From NCBI RefSeq assembly GCF_020171285.1, contig NZ_JAIUZI010000002.1, positions 372,001 through 436,000 of the forward strand: a stretch of DNA of 64,000 nucleotides, read 5' to 3'. The position numbers and the translations under genes were made by a program. This DNA comes from Seohaeicola saemankumensis (GTDB lineage Bacteria > Pseudomonadota > Alphaproteobacteria > Rhodobacterales > Rhodobacteraceae). Positions 8,279 to 16,828 of this stretch are shown piece by piece (positions within the stretch are counted from its first letter, which is position 1; each line of letters starts with the position of its first letter). The notes under the pieces are model-generated. The model saw only the letters and a program-made list of their open reading frames with translations, made no database searches and was not told the DNA's origin.

Positions 8279-10642
8279 ATGCCCAAAGACAGCGGCATCG
8301 GCGCCAGCCCCAAGCGGCGCGAAGACGTGCGGTTCCTGACCGGAGCCGGGAACTATACCGACGACATCAATGTGAACGGCCAGGCCTATGTGCATTTCCT
8401 GCGCTCGGACGTGGCCCATGCCAAGATCAACGGACTGGATACCAGTGCCGCCGAGGCTATGCCGGGCGTGGTGCGGATCTTTACCGGCGCCGATTTCGAG
8501 GGCGTCGGCGGGATGCCCTGCGGCTGGCAGGTGACGGACCGTCACGGCGACCCGATGCAGGAGCCGCCGCACCCGATCCTGGCGCAGGGCAAGGTGCGCC
8601 ACGTGGGCGATCCGATTGCCGCCGTGGTTGCCGACAGCGCCGAACAGGCCCGCGATGCCGCCGAGGCGATCGTGCTGGACCTGGAGGAGCTGCCCGCAGT
8701 GGTCAACATGAAGGCCGCGCTGGAGGATGGCGCGACCAAGGTGCATGACGATCTGACCTCGAACCTGTGCTATGACTGGGTTCTGGGCGAAACCGACGAC
8801 GCGGCGGTGCAAAAGGCATTCGACGATGCCGCGCACGTCACCACGCTGGAGCTGACCAACCAGCGGCTGGTGGCGAACCCGATGGAACCGCGCGTGGCGG
8901 TGGGCGATTACAATCGCGGCACCGACGAGCACACGCTGTACACCACCAGCCAGAACCCGCATGTGATCCGGCTGTTGATGTGCGCCTTTGTGCTGGGCCT
9001 GCCCGAGCACAAGGTGCGGGTCATCGCCCCGGATGTGGGCGGCGGTTTCGGCACCAAGATCTTTCACTATGCGGAAGAGGCGTTTTGCACCTTTGCGGCC
9101 AAGGCCTGTAACCGGCCGGTGAAATGGACGGCGTCGCGGTCGGAGGCGTTCCTGTCGGATGCGCAGGGCCGCGATCACGTGACCAAGATTGAACTGGCGC
9201 TGGACAAGGACAACAACTTTACCGCGCTGCGCACCAACACGCTGGCCAACATGGGTGCTTATCTGTCGACCTTCTCGTCGTCGGTGCCGACCTGGCTGCA
9301 CGGCACGCTGATGGCTGGCAACTACAAGACGCCGGTGATTCAGGTGAACGTCAAGGCGGTGTTCACCACCACGGTGCCGGTCGATGCCTATCGTGGCGCG
9401 GGCCGTCCCGAGGCGACGTTCCAGCTGGAGCGGGTGATCGACAAGGCGGCGCGCGAAGTGGGGGTCGACCCGGTGGCGCTGCGGCGTCAGAATTTCGTCA
9501 CCGAGTTCCCCTATGACACGCCGGTTGCGCTGACCTATGACACCGGCGATTACAACGGCACCATGGACAAGCTGGAGGTGGCCGCCGATTTCGCGGGCTT
9601 TGCCGCGCGGCGCGCGGAAAGCGAGAAGAACGGCAAGCTGCGCGGGCTCGGCGTGAACTGCTACATCGAGGCCTGCGGTATCGCGCCCTCGAACGTGGTG
9701 GGGATGCTGGGTGCGCGCGCCGGTCTCTATGACGCGGCCACGGTGCGGGTGAACGCCACCGGCTCGATCAGCGTGATGGTGGGTGCCCATAGCCACGGGC
9801 AGGGGCACGAGACCGCGTTCCCGCAGGTGGTGGCCGAGATGATCGGCATCGACGAGAGCCAGGTCGAGATCGTGCATGGCGATACCTCGAAGATCCCGTT
9901 CGGCATGGGCACCTATGGCTCGCGCAGCCTGGCGGTCTGTGGATCGGCGATGGTGCGGGCGACCGAGAAGATCATCAACAAGGCCAAGAAGATCGCGGCC
10001 CACCTGATGGAGGCCTCGGACGCGGATATCGAGCTGAAGGATGGCGTGTTCAGCGTTGCGGGCACCGACAAGTCGGTGGCCTGGGGCGATGTCACCCTGA
10101 CGGCTTACGTGCCGCACAACTTCCCGCTGGAGGACATCGAGCCGGGGCTGGAGGAGACCGCGTTCTACGATCCGGCGAACTTTACCTACCCGGCGGGCGC
10201 CTATGCCTGCGAGGTCGAGGTCGACCCCGAGACCGGCAAGGTCACCATCGAACGCTTTGCGGCGGCGGATGACTTTGGCAATATCGTCAACCCGATGATC
10301 GTGGACGGCCAGGTGCATGGCGGCATCGGTCAGGGCATCGGTCAGGCGCTGCTGGAAAACTGCGTCTATGACGACAGCGGCCAGTTGCTGAGCGCGTCCT
10401 ACATGGACTACGCGATGCCGCGCGCCGACGATGTGCCGTTCTACACGGTGGATCATTCCAGCCAGACGCCCTGCACCCACAACCCGCTGGGCGTCAAGGG
10501 CTGTGGCGAGGCCGGCGCGATCGGATCGCCGCCGGCGGTGGTCAACGCGGTCATCGACGCGCTGCAGTCCGGTGGCAAGGATGTCGGCCATATCGACATG
10601 CCGGTGTCGCCGGCGCGTGTCTGGGCGGCGATGAACGGGTGA
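8279..10642 (+). CDS. coxL: Form II CO-dehydrogenase-type large subunit (molybdenum hydroxylase)
   Basis: A 787-residue molybdopterin-binding large subunit of the xanthine oxidase family. The active-site loop reads AYRGAGR (residues 370-376), the signature of form II (CoxL-like) enzymes. Form I, the proven CO dehydrogenases, carry AYxCSFR with a copper-ligating Cys, which is absent here. Other conserved blocks are [31 protein letters not shown] and [20 protein letters not shown], which contains the catalytic Glu. ATG 8279 is preceded by GGGAGGAGACAGA. With coxS upstream and coxM downstream it should make a cytosolic heterohexamer. CO as the substrate is unproven for form II; an aldehyde or N-heterocycle is possible. 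Confidence 0.9.
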   Translation: MPKDSGIGASPKRREDVRFLTGAGNYTDDINVNGQAYVHFLRSDVAHAKINGLDTSAAEAMPGVVRIFTGADFEGVGGMPCGWQVTDRHGDPMQEPPHPILAQGKVRHVGDPIAAVVADSAEQARDAAEAIVLDLEELPAVVNMKAALEDGATKVHDDLTSNLCYDWVLGETDDAAVQKAFDDAAHVTTLELTNQRLVANPMEPRVAVGDYNRGTDEHTLYTTSQNPHVIRLLMCAFVLGLPEHKVRVIAPDVGGGFGTKIFHYAEEAFCTFAAKACNRPVKWTASRSEAFLSDAQGRDHVTKIELALDKDNNFTALRTNTLANMGAYLSTFSSSVPTWLHGTLMAGNYKTPVIQVNVKAVFTTTVPVDAYRGAGRPEATFQLERVIDKAAREVGVDPVALRRQNFVTEFPYDTPVALTYDTGDYNGTMDKLEVAADFAGFAARRAESEKNGKLRGLGVNCYIEACGIAPSNVVGMLGARAGLYDAATVRVNATGSISVMVGAHSHGQGHETAFPQVVAEMIGIDESQVEIVHGDTSKIPFGMGTYGSRSLAVCGSAMVRATEKIINKAKKIAAHLMEASDADIELKDGVFSVAGTDKSVAWGDVTLTAYVPHNFPLEDIEPGLEETAFYDPANFTYPAGAYACEVEVDPETGKVTIERFAAADDFGNIVNPMIVDGQVHGGIGQGIGQALLENCVYDDSGQLLSASYMDYAMPRADDVPFYTVDHSSQTPCTHNPLGVKGCGEAGAIGSPPAVVNAVIDALQSGGKDVGHIDMPVSPARVWAAMNG

Positions 10643-10652
10643 TCGACGGCGG

Positions 10653-10703
10653 GACCGGGGGCCAGCCCCCGGACCCCCGGAGTATTTGCAAAGAGATGAA
10701 GGG
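10653..10703 (+). repeat. Interspersed palindromic repeat, type 1 (copy 1)
   Basis: A GGGGGCCAGCCCCC stem is followed by CCCCCGGAGTATTTGCAAAGAGATGAAGGG. Closely matching units lie at 40034, 44984 and 49465. It occupies the coxL-coxM gap. Confidence 0.75.
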
Positions 10704-10730
10704 CAAAGCGACCCTTCAGGGAGAAACGAA

Positions 10731-11516
10731 ATGTATAATTTCGAGTTTGTGAAACCGGCAAGCGTGGCGGATGCCGTTGCGGCGCTGGGTGAAGAGGACG
10801 CGCAGGCGTTGGGGGGCGGTCAGACGCTGATCCCGACGCTGAAGCAGCGGCTGGCGGCGCCGTCGAAGCTGGTCAGCCTGAGCGGGATCGCCGAGATGAA
10901 GGGCGTGAGCGCGGCGGACGGCGTGCTGAGTGTCGGTGGCGCCACCACCCATGGGACGGTTGCGGCGGAGGCCGGGGCCTATCCGGCGCTGGCGGATCTG
11001 GCGTCGCATATCGGTGATCCGGCGGTGCGCAATCGCGGCACCATCGGCGGATCGCTGGCCAACAACGACCCTTCGGCGTGCTATCCGTCGGCGGCGCTGG
11101 CTTCGGGGGCGACGATTGTCACCAACGCCCGCGAGATTGCGGCGGACGACTATTTCCAGGGCATGTTCACCACCGCGCTGGAAGAGGGCGAGATCATCAC
11201 CGCGGTGAAATTCCCGATCCCGGAGGCGGCGAATTACCAGAAATTCCTGCAGCCGGCGTCGCGGTTTGCGTTGGTTGGGGTCTTTGTCGCCAAATACGCC
11301 GATGGCGTTCGGGTGGCGGTGACCGGAGCCTCGGAGGACGGGGTGTTCCGCTGGAGCGAGGCGGAGGCTGCGCTGTCGAAGGAATTCCGCGGCGATGCGC
11401 TGATGGATCTGAAGGTCGATCCCGCCAACATGATCGGCGATCTACATGGGACCAAGGAGTACCGGGCGCACCTGGTGGGTGTTCTGACCAAGCGGGCGGT
11501 GGTAGCCGCAGGCTGA
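10731..11516 (+). CDS. coxM: CO-dehydrogenase-type medium subunit, FAD-binding
   Basis: A 261-residue FAD-binding subunit of the xanthine oxidase family. It opens MYNFEFVKPASVADAVAALG with the first flavin loop ALGGGQTLIPTLKQRLA, and has the second flavin motif GTIGGSLANNDPSACYPSA (about residue 105). The C-terminal CO_deh_flav_C domain follows (from about residue 160). It takes electrons from the CoxS iron-sulfur clusters. The start is ATG 10731, after CAGGGAGAAACGAA. An upstream in-frame ATG at 10686 is inside the palindromic repeat and is rejected. A terminator-like hairpin 26 bp after the stop marks the end of the cox operon. Confidence 0.92.
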   Translation: MYNFEFVKPASVADAVAALGEEDAQALGGGQTLIPTLKQRLAAPSKLVSLSGIAEMKGVSAADGVLSVGGATTHGTVAAEAGAYPALADLASHIGDPAVRNRGTIGGSLANNDPSACYPSAALASGATIVTNAREIAADDYFQGMFTTALEEGEIITAVKFPIPEAANYQKFLQPASRFALVGVFVAKYADGVRVAVTGASEDGVFRWSEAEAALSKEFRGDALMDLKVDPANMIGDLHGTKEYRAHLVGVLTKRAVVAAG

Positions 11517-11541
11517 TCTGCGCCGGAGTGGCTGAGACAGG

Positions 11542-11570
11542 GACCTCCGCCTGCGGGCGGGGGTCTTTTT
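11542..11570 (+). terminator. Rho-independent terminator after coxM
   Basis: GACCTCCGCC, loop TGC, GGGCGGGGGTC, then TTTTT. The GC-rich stem followed by five T residues ends the coxSLM transcript. Confidence 0.75.
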
Positions 11571-11647
11571 CGCGCCGCTTTGACGGACATCAATGCGGCG
11601 AGCGATCGGGTCGGGCACAGTGAGGCGCACAATTTCCAGGAGGAATC

Positions 11648-11986
11648 ATGAGCAAGACGTCGAAAACCACCGAAGATGCCGCACAGGCCATTCAGGACGC
11701 CGTGAGCCAGATGCAGAAGATGGGCTTTGGCGCATTGCCGCTGACCGGTGCCGACTGGATGACCCGGATGAACACCCTGGGCAGCGAAGTGATGCAGTTT
11801 ATGGCCGAGCGGGTTCAGCAGGATGTCGACCTGCAGCAACGCATGCTGGCCTGCAAGGATGTGAACGAACTGCAGAAAATCCAGGCGGAATTCCTGCAGA
11901 CCGCGATCAACCGGTATACCGAAGAGACTGGCAAGCTGCTGGAGATGTATGCCAAGGCCTGGATGCCGGACAGCAAGTCCGGCTGA
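11648..11986 (+). CDS. Phasin family protein
   Basis: A 112-residue, helix-rich protein with the phasin layout. An N-terminal amphipathic helix (AQAIQDAVSQMQKMGFG) is followed by long helices with few aromatics (EVMQFMAERVQQDVDLQQRM, then CKDVNELQKIQAEFLQTAIN and RYTEETGKLLEMYAKAW). Phasins coat polyhydroxyalkanoate granules and control their size. There is no signal peptide. The start ATG 11648 has a textbook AGGAGG seven bases upstream. The gene stands alone between two terminators, so it is a single-gene unit. No PHA synthase is in this window. Confidence 0.8.
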   Translation: MSKTSKTTEDAAQAIQDAVSQMQKMGFGALPLTGADWMTRMNTLGSEVMQFMAERVQQDVDLQQRMLACKDVNELQKIQAEFLQTAINRYTEETGKLLEMYAKAWMPDSKSG

Positions 11987-12111
11987 CGGCGCGGGAGCGC
12001 CGTGGATTGCGAGCCGTTTGCCCGAGGCGCCTGTGCGAGTGAAGCAGCGGGGTGCGGGCCGGTCGGTTGTGACAGGCGACCGGCGCAATCGGGCGGCTTG
12101 CCGCGCAACAA

Positions 12112-12141
12112 AAAACCCCGGCCGTTGCTGGCCGGGGTTTT
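12112..12141. terminator. Bidirectional terminator between phasin gene and infC
   Basis: AAAACCCCGGCC, loop GTTGCT, GGCCGGGGTTTT. The perfect symmetric stem has an A run on one side and a T run on the other, so it can serve the plus-strand phasin gene and the minus-strand infC, which converge here. Confidence 0.9.
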
Positions 12142-12168
12142 GTGGTGCGGTGGTTGATCCGCGACGCT

Positions 12169-12717
12169 CTATTTCTGCGGCAGCGGGCCGATCATCATGA
12201 CCATCTGGCGGCCTTCCATTTTCGGCATGTTTTCCACCTTGCCGATCTCTTTGGTGTCCTCTGCCACCCGTTCCAGCAGGTCGCGCCCGAGGTTCTGGTG
12301 CGCCATTTCGCGGCCACGGAACCGCAGGGTGACTTTGACCTTGTCGCCGTTTTCGAGGAATTTGAACACGTTGCGCATCTTGACGTCGTAGTCATGCGTA
12401 TCGGTGTTGGGCCGGAACTTGACCTCTTTGACCTCGATGATCTTCTGTTTCTTGCGCGCTTCGCTCTCTCGCTTCTGCTGTTCATACTTGAACTTGCCGA
12501 AGTCCATGATCTTGCACACGGGCGGCGTTGCATTGGGCGAGATTTCGACCAGGTCCAGGCCGGCTTCTTCGGCCATCTGCATGGCCCGGGACGGGGAGAC
12601 CACACCGACGTTTTGGCCTTCGGCGCCAATCAGACGGATTTCAGGGGCACGGATCTTTTCGTTGACGCGCGGGCCGGTGTCTCGTTGAGGCGGCGCGTTG
12701 TGAGGTCTGCGGGCTAT
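12169..12717 (-). CDS. infC: Translation initiation factor IF-3, apparent AUA start codon
   Basis: A 182-residue IF-3 that binds the 30S subunit and checks start-codon pairing. The N-terminal domain begins [20 protein letters not shown] and includes [20 protein letters not shown]. The linker and C-terminal domain ([16 protein letters not shown], then [20 protein letters not shown] and [17 protein letters not shown]) are complete. The conserved N-terminus runs in frame back to ATA at 12717, with AAGGA eight bases upstream. No ATG, GTG or TTG lies between that codon and the in-frame stop further upstream. A GTG at 12603 would remove 38 conserved residues. E. coli infC starts at AUU and is self-controlled through this rare codon; the AUA here probably does the same. 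No rpmI-rplT follows. Confidence 0.93.
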   Translation of the reverse strand: MARRPHNAPPQRDTGPRVNEKIRAPEIRLIGAEGQNVGVVSPSRAMQMAEEAGLDLVEISPNATPPVCKIMDFGKFKYEQQKRESEARKKQKIIEVKEVKFRPNTDTHDYDVKMRNVFKFLENGDKVKVTLRFRGREMAHQNLGRDLLERVAEDTKEIGKVENMPKMEGRQMVMMIGPLPQK

Positions 12718-12757
12718 GGGTTTATTCCTTTGATCGTTGACCGAAAATCAGAACCGG

Positions 12758-12786
12758 ACATTAAACGCAGTGCGTGTGTCTTTCAA
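12758..12786 (-). promoter_or_regulatory. Putative sigma-70 promoter of infC
   Basis: On the minus strand: TTGAAA (12786-12781), a 17-base spacer, then TAATGT (12763-12758), about 40 bases before the ATA start of infC. Spacing is ideal and both hexamers match consensus at four or more positions. Confidence 0.55.
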
Positions 12787-12815
12787 GCAGTCGAACGCGG
12801 CTATCGCGGGATATT

Positions 12816-13979
12816 TCACCGCTGGCGCGGCGGGGCGGGGGCAATCAGCAGAACCACCAGGGACAGGAGCGCCACGCAGGCTCCGGCAAAGCCGAGCGCG
12901 TCGAGACCGAGGGTGTTGAGCACGGCGCCGCCGACGGCGGAACCACCTGCCGCGCCGACATAGACGGCCCCGGCGTTCAGCGCCAGCAACACCCCGGAAT
13001 CGGCTGGCGAGAGGCTGATCAGACGCAGTTGCTGCGCCGCCATGAAGGACCAGCCGCAGAGGTTCCAGAGCACCACCATCACCATCACCGCCCAGACCGG
13101 CATCGGCAGCATGGAGAAGGCGGGCATGATCAGCGCCAGCGACACCGACAGGCCGGCCAGCGTGCGGGTGGCCCCGATCCGGTCGGCCAGCCGGCCACCG
13201 AGGAAGGAGCCGGCGACGGCGCCAAGCCCGGCCAGCGTCAGTGTCAGGGTGATGCCGTCGCGGCCAAAGCCCATGCGTTCGCTCAGCAGCGGTGCGATGA
13301 AGGTGAAGACGATGTAGGTGCCGCTGAGAAACACGCTGGTGAAGGACACCGCCAGCATCAGGCGGAGGTTGCGCAGAACGCGGCCGAGGTCGGCCAACGA
13401 GAGCGGTACGAAGCTGAGCCCGGCGGGCACGCGGATCCAGATCAGGGCGGCACAGGGCAGGGCCAGCGCGGCGACGATCCAGAAGGCCACGCGCCAGCCA
13501 TAGGTATAGGCCACGAAGCTGCCCAGCGGCACCCCCGCGACCTGGGCCAGGCTGAGGCCGAGAAAGACATTGGCCAGCGCGGTGCCCTGTTTGGCCGGCG
13601 GGCTGAGCCCGGCGGCCACGGCGGCGGCGACCGGGGTCACCAGACCGGCGCCGATGGCGGCGACCACCCGGCCGGCAAAGAGCACGGTGGCATTGGTGGC
13701 CAGTGCCGACAGGATGGCGGCGGCGGCAAAGATCAGCATGGCGGAGGCCAGCACCCGCCGCCGCCCGATGCCGCCGGTGAGCGAGACCAGCAGGGGCGAG
13801 AGCACCGCGTAGGCCACCGCATAGACCACCATCAGCAACCCGGTTGTTGCGGCGCTGAGCGCAAAGGCATCGGCCAGCGGGTTGAGAATGCCGATGATGA
13901 CGAAGGCGCCCATGCCGATGACGAAATTGGCCGCCGACAAGAGCGGCACGATCAGGGGCGATGGCGGGTTGGACGGCAT
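12816..13979 (-). CDS. Major facilitator superfamily (DHA1-type) exporter
   Basis: A protein of about 387 residues with twelve hydrophobic segments, in the AraJ/DHA1 drug-efflux style. The first segments are VPLLSAANFVIGMGAFVIIG and TGLLMVVYAVAYAVLSPLLV. The loop between helices 2 and 3 is GGIGRRRVLASAM, and a second-half loop GGRLADRIGATRTLAG mirrors it, both typical MFS motif A variants. The substrate is unknown. The first possible start is TTG at 13997, touching the stop of the upstream cyclase gene; ATG at 13979 is preferred here. Neither has a strong ribosome binding site, and coupling to the preceding gene is likely. Confidence 0.85.
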   Translation of the reverse strand: MPSNPPSPLIVPLLSAANFVIGMGAFVIIGILNPLADAFALSAATTGLLMVVYAVAYAVLSPLLVSLTGGIGRRRVLASAMLIFAAAAILSALATNATVLFAGRVVAAIGAGLVTPVAAAVAAGLSPPAKQGTALANVFLGLSLAQVAGVPLGSFVAYTYGWRVAFWIVAALALPCAALIWIRVPAGLSFVPLSLADLGRVLRNLRLMLAVSFTSVFLSGTYIVFTFIAPLLSERMGFGRDGITLTLTLAGLGAVAGSFLGGRLADRIGATRTLAGLSVSLALIMPAFSMLPMPVWAVMVMVVLWNLCGWSFMAAQQLRLISLSPADSGVLLALNAGAVYVGAAGGSAVGGAVLNTLGLDALGFAGACVALLSLVVLLIAPAPPRQR

Positions 13980-13997
13980 GTCGGTCTTGCTGTCCAA

Positions 13998-15392
13998 TCA
14001 CGTGTTCAGCTGCTGGCAGAAGGTTTCGAACCTGGAGAGAAACTGGTCGAAAGAGTCGGTCCCTTCAACCAGAATGTGATTGTTGCCGGGCAAGGTGACG
14101 AATTCCGCGCCCGGCAGGGCGGCAGCCATGCGGCGGCCTTCGGCGAGGGGGACGCGTTGATCACCCTCGGCGTGAAACACGATCGTGGGGACGGTCACCG
14201 TGGCGGCCAGCGCGGTGACGTCGACGCGGGCGTTCATGTCGTTGATTCGGGCGGCGTTTTCGGGCGAGGTTGCAAGCCTCTGTTTTTCATCCATGAAAGC
14301 CTTTTGCTGAGGGCTGGCGCCGGGCATCAGGCTTTCGGTGAACAGATGGCGGTAGGCCGGGTTCGGAGAGCCCCAGCCCTGGCGGATGATTGCCTGCGTC
14401 GCCTCGTGCAGGTCGGCCTGTTCCTTTGAGCCGCGCCGCAGCGGACCGCGCAGGAAGCCGCCAAGCAGCACCAGCCCGGCGACGCGGTCGGGATTTTCGG
14501 CGGCGTAGCGGATCGAGTAGGCGCAGCCCTGTGACTGGCCGAACAGGATGAACCGGTCGAGGCCGGCGGCCTGCACCACGGTTTCCATGTCCTGGATCAT
14601 CGCGTCTTCGGAGAAGGTCTCGACCTCCCAGTCGGACAGGCCGTTGCCGCGCTGGTCAAAACGGACCAGTCTGTGGCGGCGGGCGAGACCGGCGTAGAGT
14701 GGCCCGTGGATCGGGGTGCGCCAGTCGTAGTCGAGATGGTTCATCCAGTTCGGCGATTTGAACACCGGCGGGCCGGATCCGGTGCTGGCCCAGGCGAGTT
14801 GAACCCCGTCGGGCGCGGTGCAGAAGCTGATCCGCTGCTGGGTCTCGGCCTGATGGTCCTGATCCAAACGATCGCGCGAGAGTGGCGACCATTGCCAGAC
14901 CCGCAGCGCCCGCGAGATATTCTTGATCCGTTGCAGGCCGAGATCGTCGAACCGGTCGGTGTCCGCAGTCGGTAACAGCTGGTGAACGGTGTCCGAGATA
15001 CAGACCGCGCCGGGTTCGGCCAGCGATTCGAGCCGGGCGGCGATATTGACGCAGTCGCCAAAGATATCGCCCTGGTCCAGCATCGCATCGCCGATGTTCA
15101 CGCCGACGCGGTACTGGATGCGGTCATCGTGGGTCTGGTCCGCTTCGCGGCTGACCATGTCGGACTGGATGTGGATGGCGCAAGCCACCGCGTCGGCGGC
15201 GCTGTCGAAGGTCAGGATCAGCCCGTCGCCTGTGGTCTTGACGATGCGGCCGCCGTGGCCATGAACGGCCGGGTCGATCAGGTCGGCGCGGTGGGATTTG
15301 TGCCGGGCCAACGTGCCGGCCTCGTCCGCCTCCATCAGGCGGGAGTAGCCGACCATATCGGCGGCGACGATCGCGGCCAGCCGTCGCTTCAT
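13998..15392 (-). CDS. Class III nucleotidyl cyclase fused to alpha/beta hydrolase
   Basis: A 464-residue two-domain protein. Residues 1-170 form a class III adenylate/guanylate cyclase domain: metal Asp D12 (IVAADMVGYSRLM) and D56 (KTTGDG), with the purine-contacting Lys just before it, and the transition-state pair in GDCVNIAARLE. Catalytic residues look intact, so a cyclase producing cAMP is expected. Residues 195-464 are an alpha/beta hydrolase with nucleophile motif GQSQG, an acid in EGDQRVP and His in GNNHIL. No membrane segment is seen, so it is cytosolic. The start MKRRLAAIVAADMVG at 15392 fits the family; a frame from 15422 adds ten weak residues. It lies directly before the MFS gene. 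A small molecule sensed or cleaved by the hydrolase half may tune the cyclase half. Confidence 0.85.
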   Translation of the reverse strand: MKRRLAAIVAADMVGYSRLMEADEAGTLARHKSHRADLIDPAVHGHGGRIVKTTGDGLILTFDSAADAVACAIHIQSDMVSREADQTHDDRIQYRVGVNIGDAMLDQGDIFGDCVNIAARLESLAEPGAVCISDTVHQLLPTADTDRFDDLGLQRIKNISRALRVWQWSPLSRDRLDQDHQAETQQRISFCTAPDGVQLAWASTGSGPPVFKSPNWMNHLDYDWRTPIHGPLYAGLARRHRLVRFDQRGNGLSDWEVETFSEDAMIQDMETVVQAAGLDRFILFGQSQGCAYSIRYAAENPDRVAGLVLLGGFLRGPLRRGSKEQADLHEATQAIIRQGWGSPNPAYRHLFTESLMPGASPQQKAFMDEKQRLATSPENAARINDMNARVDVTALAATVTVPTIVFHAEGDQRVPLAEGRRMAAALPGAEFVTLPGNNHILVEGTDSFDQFLSRFETFCQQLNT

Positions 15393-15472
15393 TGCAGGGT
15401 CTCCCGTGGCGTGACCCTGCAACTATATCGCAATCGGCGCGGCGGTCGAGCACCAAGCCGCGCCGGGAGGCG

Positions 15473-16318
15473 TCAGCCGACAAAGGCCTTTTCCACCACG
15501 AATTCCTTGGGTTCGGAATTGGCGCCTTCGCGCAGGCCGAAATCTTCGAGGATGGTCTTGATATCCTTGTTGAAATCGAGCGAGCCGCAGACCATGCCGC
15601 GATCGGTGTCCGGGTTGATCGGGTCGATGCCCAGATCCTTGAACACGGTACCGTTCTTGAGCAGGTCGGTGATCCGGCCCATGCGCGGGCTCTCTTCGCG
15701 GGTGGTGGTCGGGTAGTAGCGGATCTTGGCCAGGTTTTCCTCGCCGATCAGCTCGATCATCAGCTCGTCCTGCTTGAGATCCTCGATCAGCTGGCGGCCG
15801 TATTCCAGTTCGGCCACCTCGCGGCAGGTGTGGGTGATCACCACCTCGTCATAGTTTTCATAGGTTTCCGGTTCGCGCAGCAGCGAGGCAAAGGGGGCAA
15901 AGCCGGTGCCGGTGGCAAAAAACCAGATGCGTTTGCCGGGCAGCAGGGCGTCATGCACCAGGGTGCCGACGGGCTTGGGGCGCAGGATGATCTGGTCTCC
16001 GGCCTGGATGTGCTGCAATTTCGAGGTCAGCGGACCGTCCTGCACCTTGATCGAGTAGAACTCCAGCTCGTCATCCCAGGCGGGCGAGGCGATGGAGTAG
16101 GCGCGCAGCAGCGGTTTGCCATTGTCGCCCAGCAGCCCGATCATCACGAATTCGCCAGAGCGGAACCGCAGGGTCTGCGGACGGGTCACCCGGAAGGAAA
16201 ACAGCCGGTCGGTCCAGTGTTTGACCTGGGTCACGGTCTGGGCGTCGGGCAGGGCGGGTTTCTTGGCGGCGGGGGCGGCGTCGGTTGCGGCGTTTGTCAC
16301 GGGGAGCATCTCTGTCAT
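15473..16318 (-). CDS. fpr: Ferredoxin--NADP(+) reductase
   Basis: A 281-residue flavoprotein of the bacterial Fpr class. The FAD-binding motif RAYSIASP (about residue 76) and the following phosphate loop (DGPLTSKLQHIQAGDQI) are present. The NADP domain carries FFATGTGFAPFASLLREPE and VCGSLDFNKDIKTILEDFG, and the C-terminus is EFVVEKAFVG, typical of subclass I Fpr from this order. It moves electrons between NADPH and ferredoxin or flavodoxin. Directly after the cysI-cysH genes it probably feeds the ferredoxin-dependent sulfite reductase. ATG 16318 or the nearby upstream ATG 16327 could be the start. It is separated from the cys operon by a hairpin at 16383, so it may have its own promoter. 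Confidence 0.9.
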   Translation of the reverse strand: MTEMLPVTNAATDAAPAAKKPALPDAQTVTQVKHWTDRLFSFRVTRPQTLRFRSGEFVMIGLLGDNGKPLLRAYSIASPAWDDELEFYSIKVQDGPLTSKLQHIQAGDQIILRPKPVGTLVHDALLPGKRIWFFATGTGFAPFASLLREPETYENYDEVVITHTCREVAELEYGRQLIEDLKQDELMIELIGEENLAKIRYYPTTTREESPRMGRITDLLKNGTVFKDLGIDPINPDTDRGMVCGSLDFNKDIKTILEDFGLREGANSEPKEFVVEKAFVG

Positions 16319-16382
16319 TGGGTCCACTGCCGGTTGGTTAAACCGACACCTCTGATTGATCTTTGATATAGGTCAGGAAAGC

Positions 16383-16407
16383 GGCGGATGGAATAGATCC
16401 ATCCGCC
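16383..16407 (-). terminator. Hairpin after DUF934 gene (possible terminator)
   Basis: GGCGGATGGA, loop ATAGA, TCCATCCGCC: a perfect 10-bp stem 40 bases past the stop of the DUF934 gene on the minus strand. Only a short T-rich run follows, so termination may be partial and fpr may be reached by read-through. Confidence 0.5.
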
Positions 16408-16447
16408 CCCGGGTCCGGTTGTGCGCCGGAGTGCCGGTTTGCCGGGC

Positions 16448-16828
16448 TCAGCCGCGCAGGCGTGACTGATAATCGTGCGCGGTCCAGTCGGCGCGGGCGC
16501 GCCATTGATCCTCGGGCTGGCGGGCGGCCAGGTCATCGCTGATCTCGACCTCGTCAAAACCCGAGCGGCGCGCCATCGCGTATTGATCCGCCAGCACATG
16601 GCCCTGCGCGCGCAGCCGGCCACTGTACCCCATCAGTCGAAGCTGGCGGGCAATGGTAAAGCCGCGCCCGTCGGCAAAGCTGGGGAAATTGACTCTGATC
16701 AGGTCCAGCCCGGTCAGCCGGTCGGACAGCGCCATCGGGTCGCCATCGGACGGGATGTCGGCCCGTGTGCCCATGTCGTCGGTCCAAGTGTCGGGGCCAA
16801 ACCCGGTGTCGGTCACGATTACAGTCAT
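16448..16828 (-). CDS. DUF934 family protein of sulfur assimilation operon
   Basis: A 126-residue DUF934 protein. The conserved part reads LIRVNFPSFADGRGFTIARQ, then LRLMGYSGRLRAQGHVLADQ and a DEVEISDDLA block. The family is nearly always found next to cysI and cysH. A role in sulfite reduction is inferred from context, and biochemical function is not established. Its ATG overlaps the TGA of cysH (16825-16828), so it is translationally coupled to it. The ORF could be read from further upstream, but that part lies inside cysH and is not conserved. Confidence 0.85.
   Translation of the reverse strand: MTVIVTDTGFGPDTWTDDMGTRADIPSDGDPMALSDRLTGLDLIRVNFPSFADGRGFTIARQLRLMGYSGRLRAQGHVLADQYAMARRSGFDEVEISDDLAARQPEDQWRARADWTAHDYQSRLRG

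Noticed and set aside
8219..10591. 790-codon minus-strand frame across coxL
   Set aside because: High GC keeps the opposite frame open; the product is His/Arg-rich and unrelated to any family, while the plus strand encodes the complete CoxL.
12603..12603. GTG at 12603 as the infC start
   Set aside because: It would remove the conserved first 38 residues of IF-3, which run in frame to the ATA at 12717 with a good ribosome binding site.
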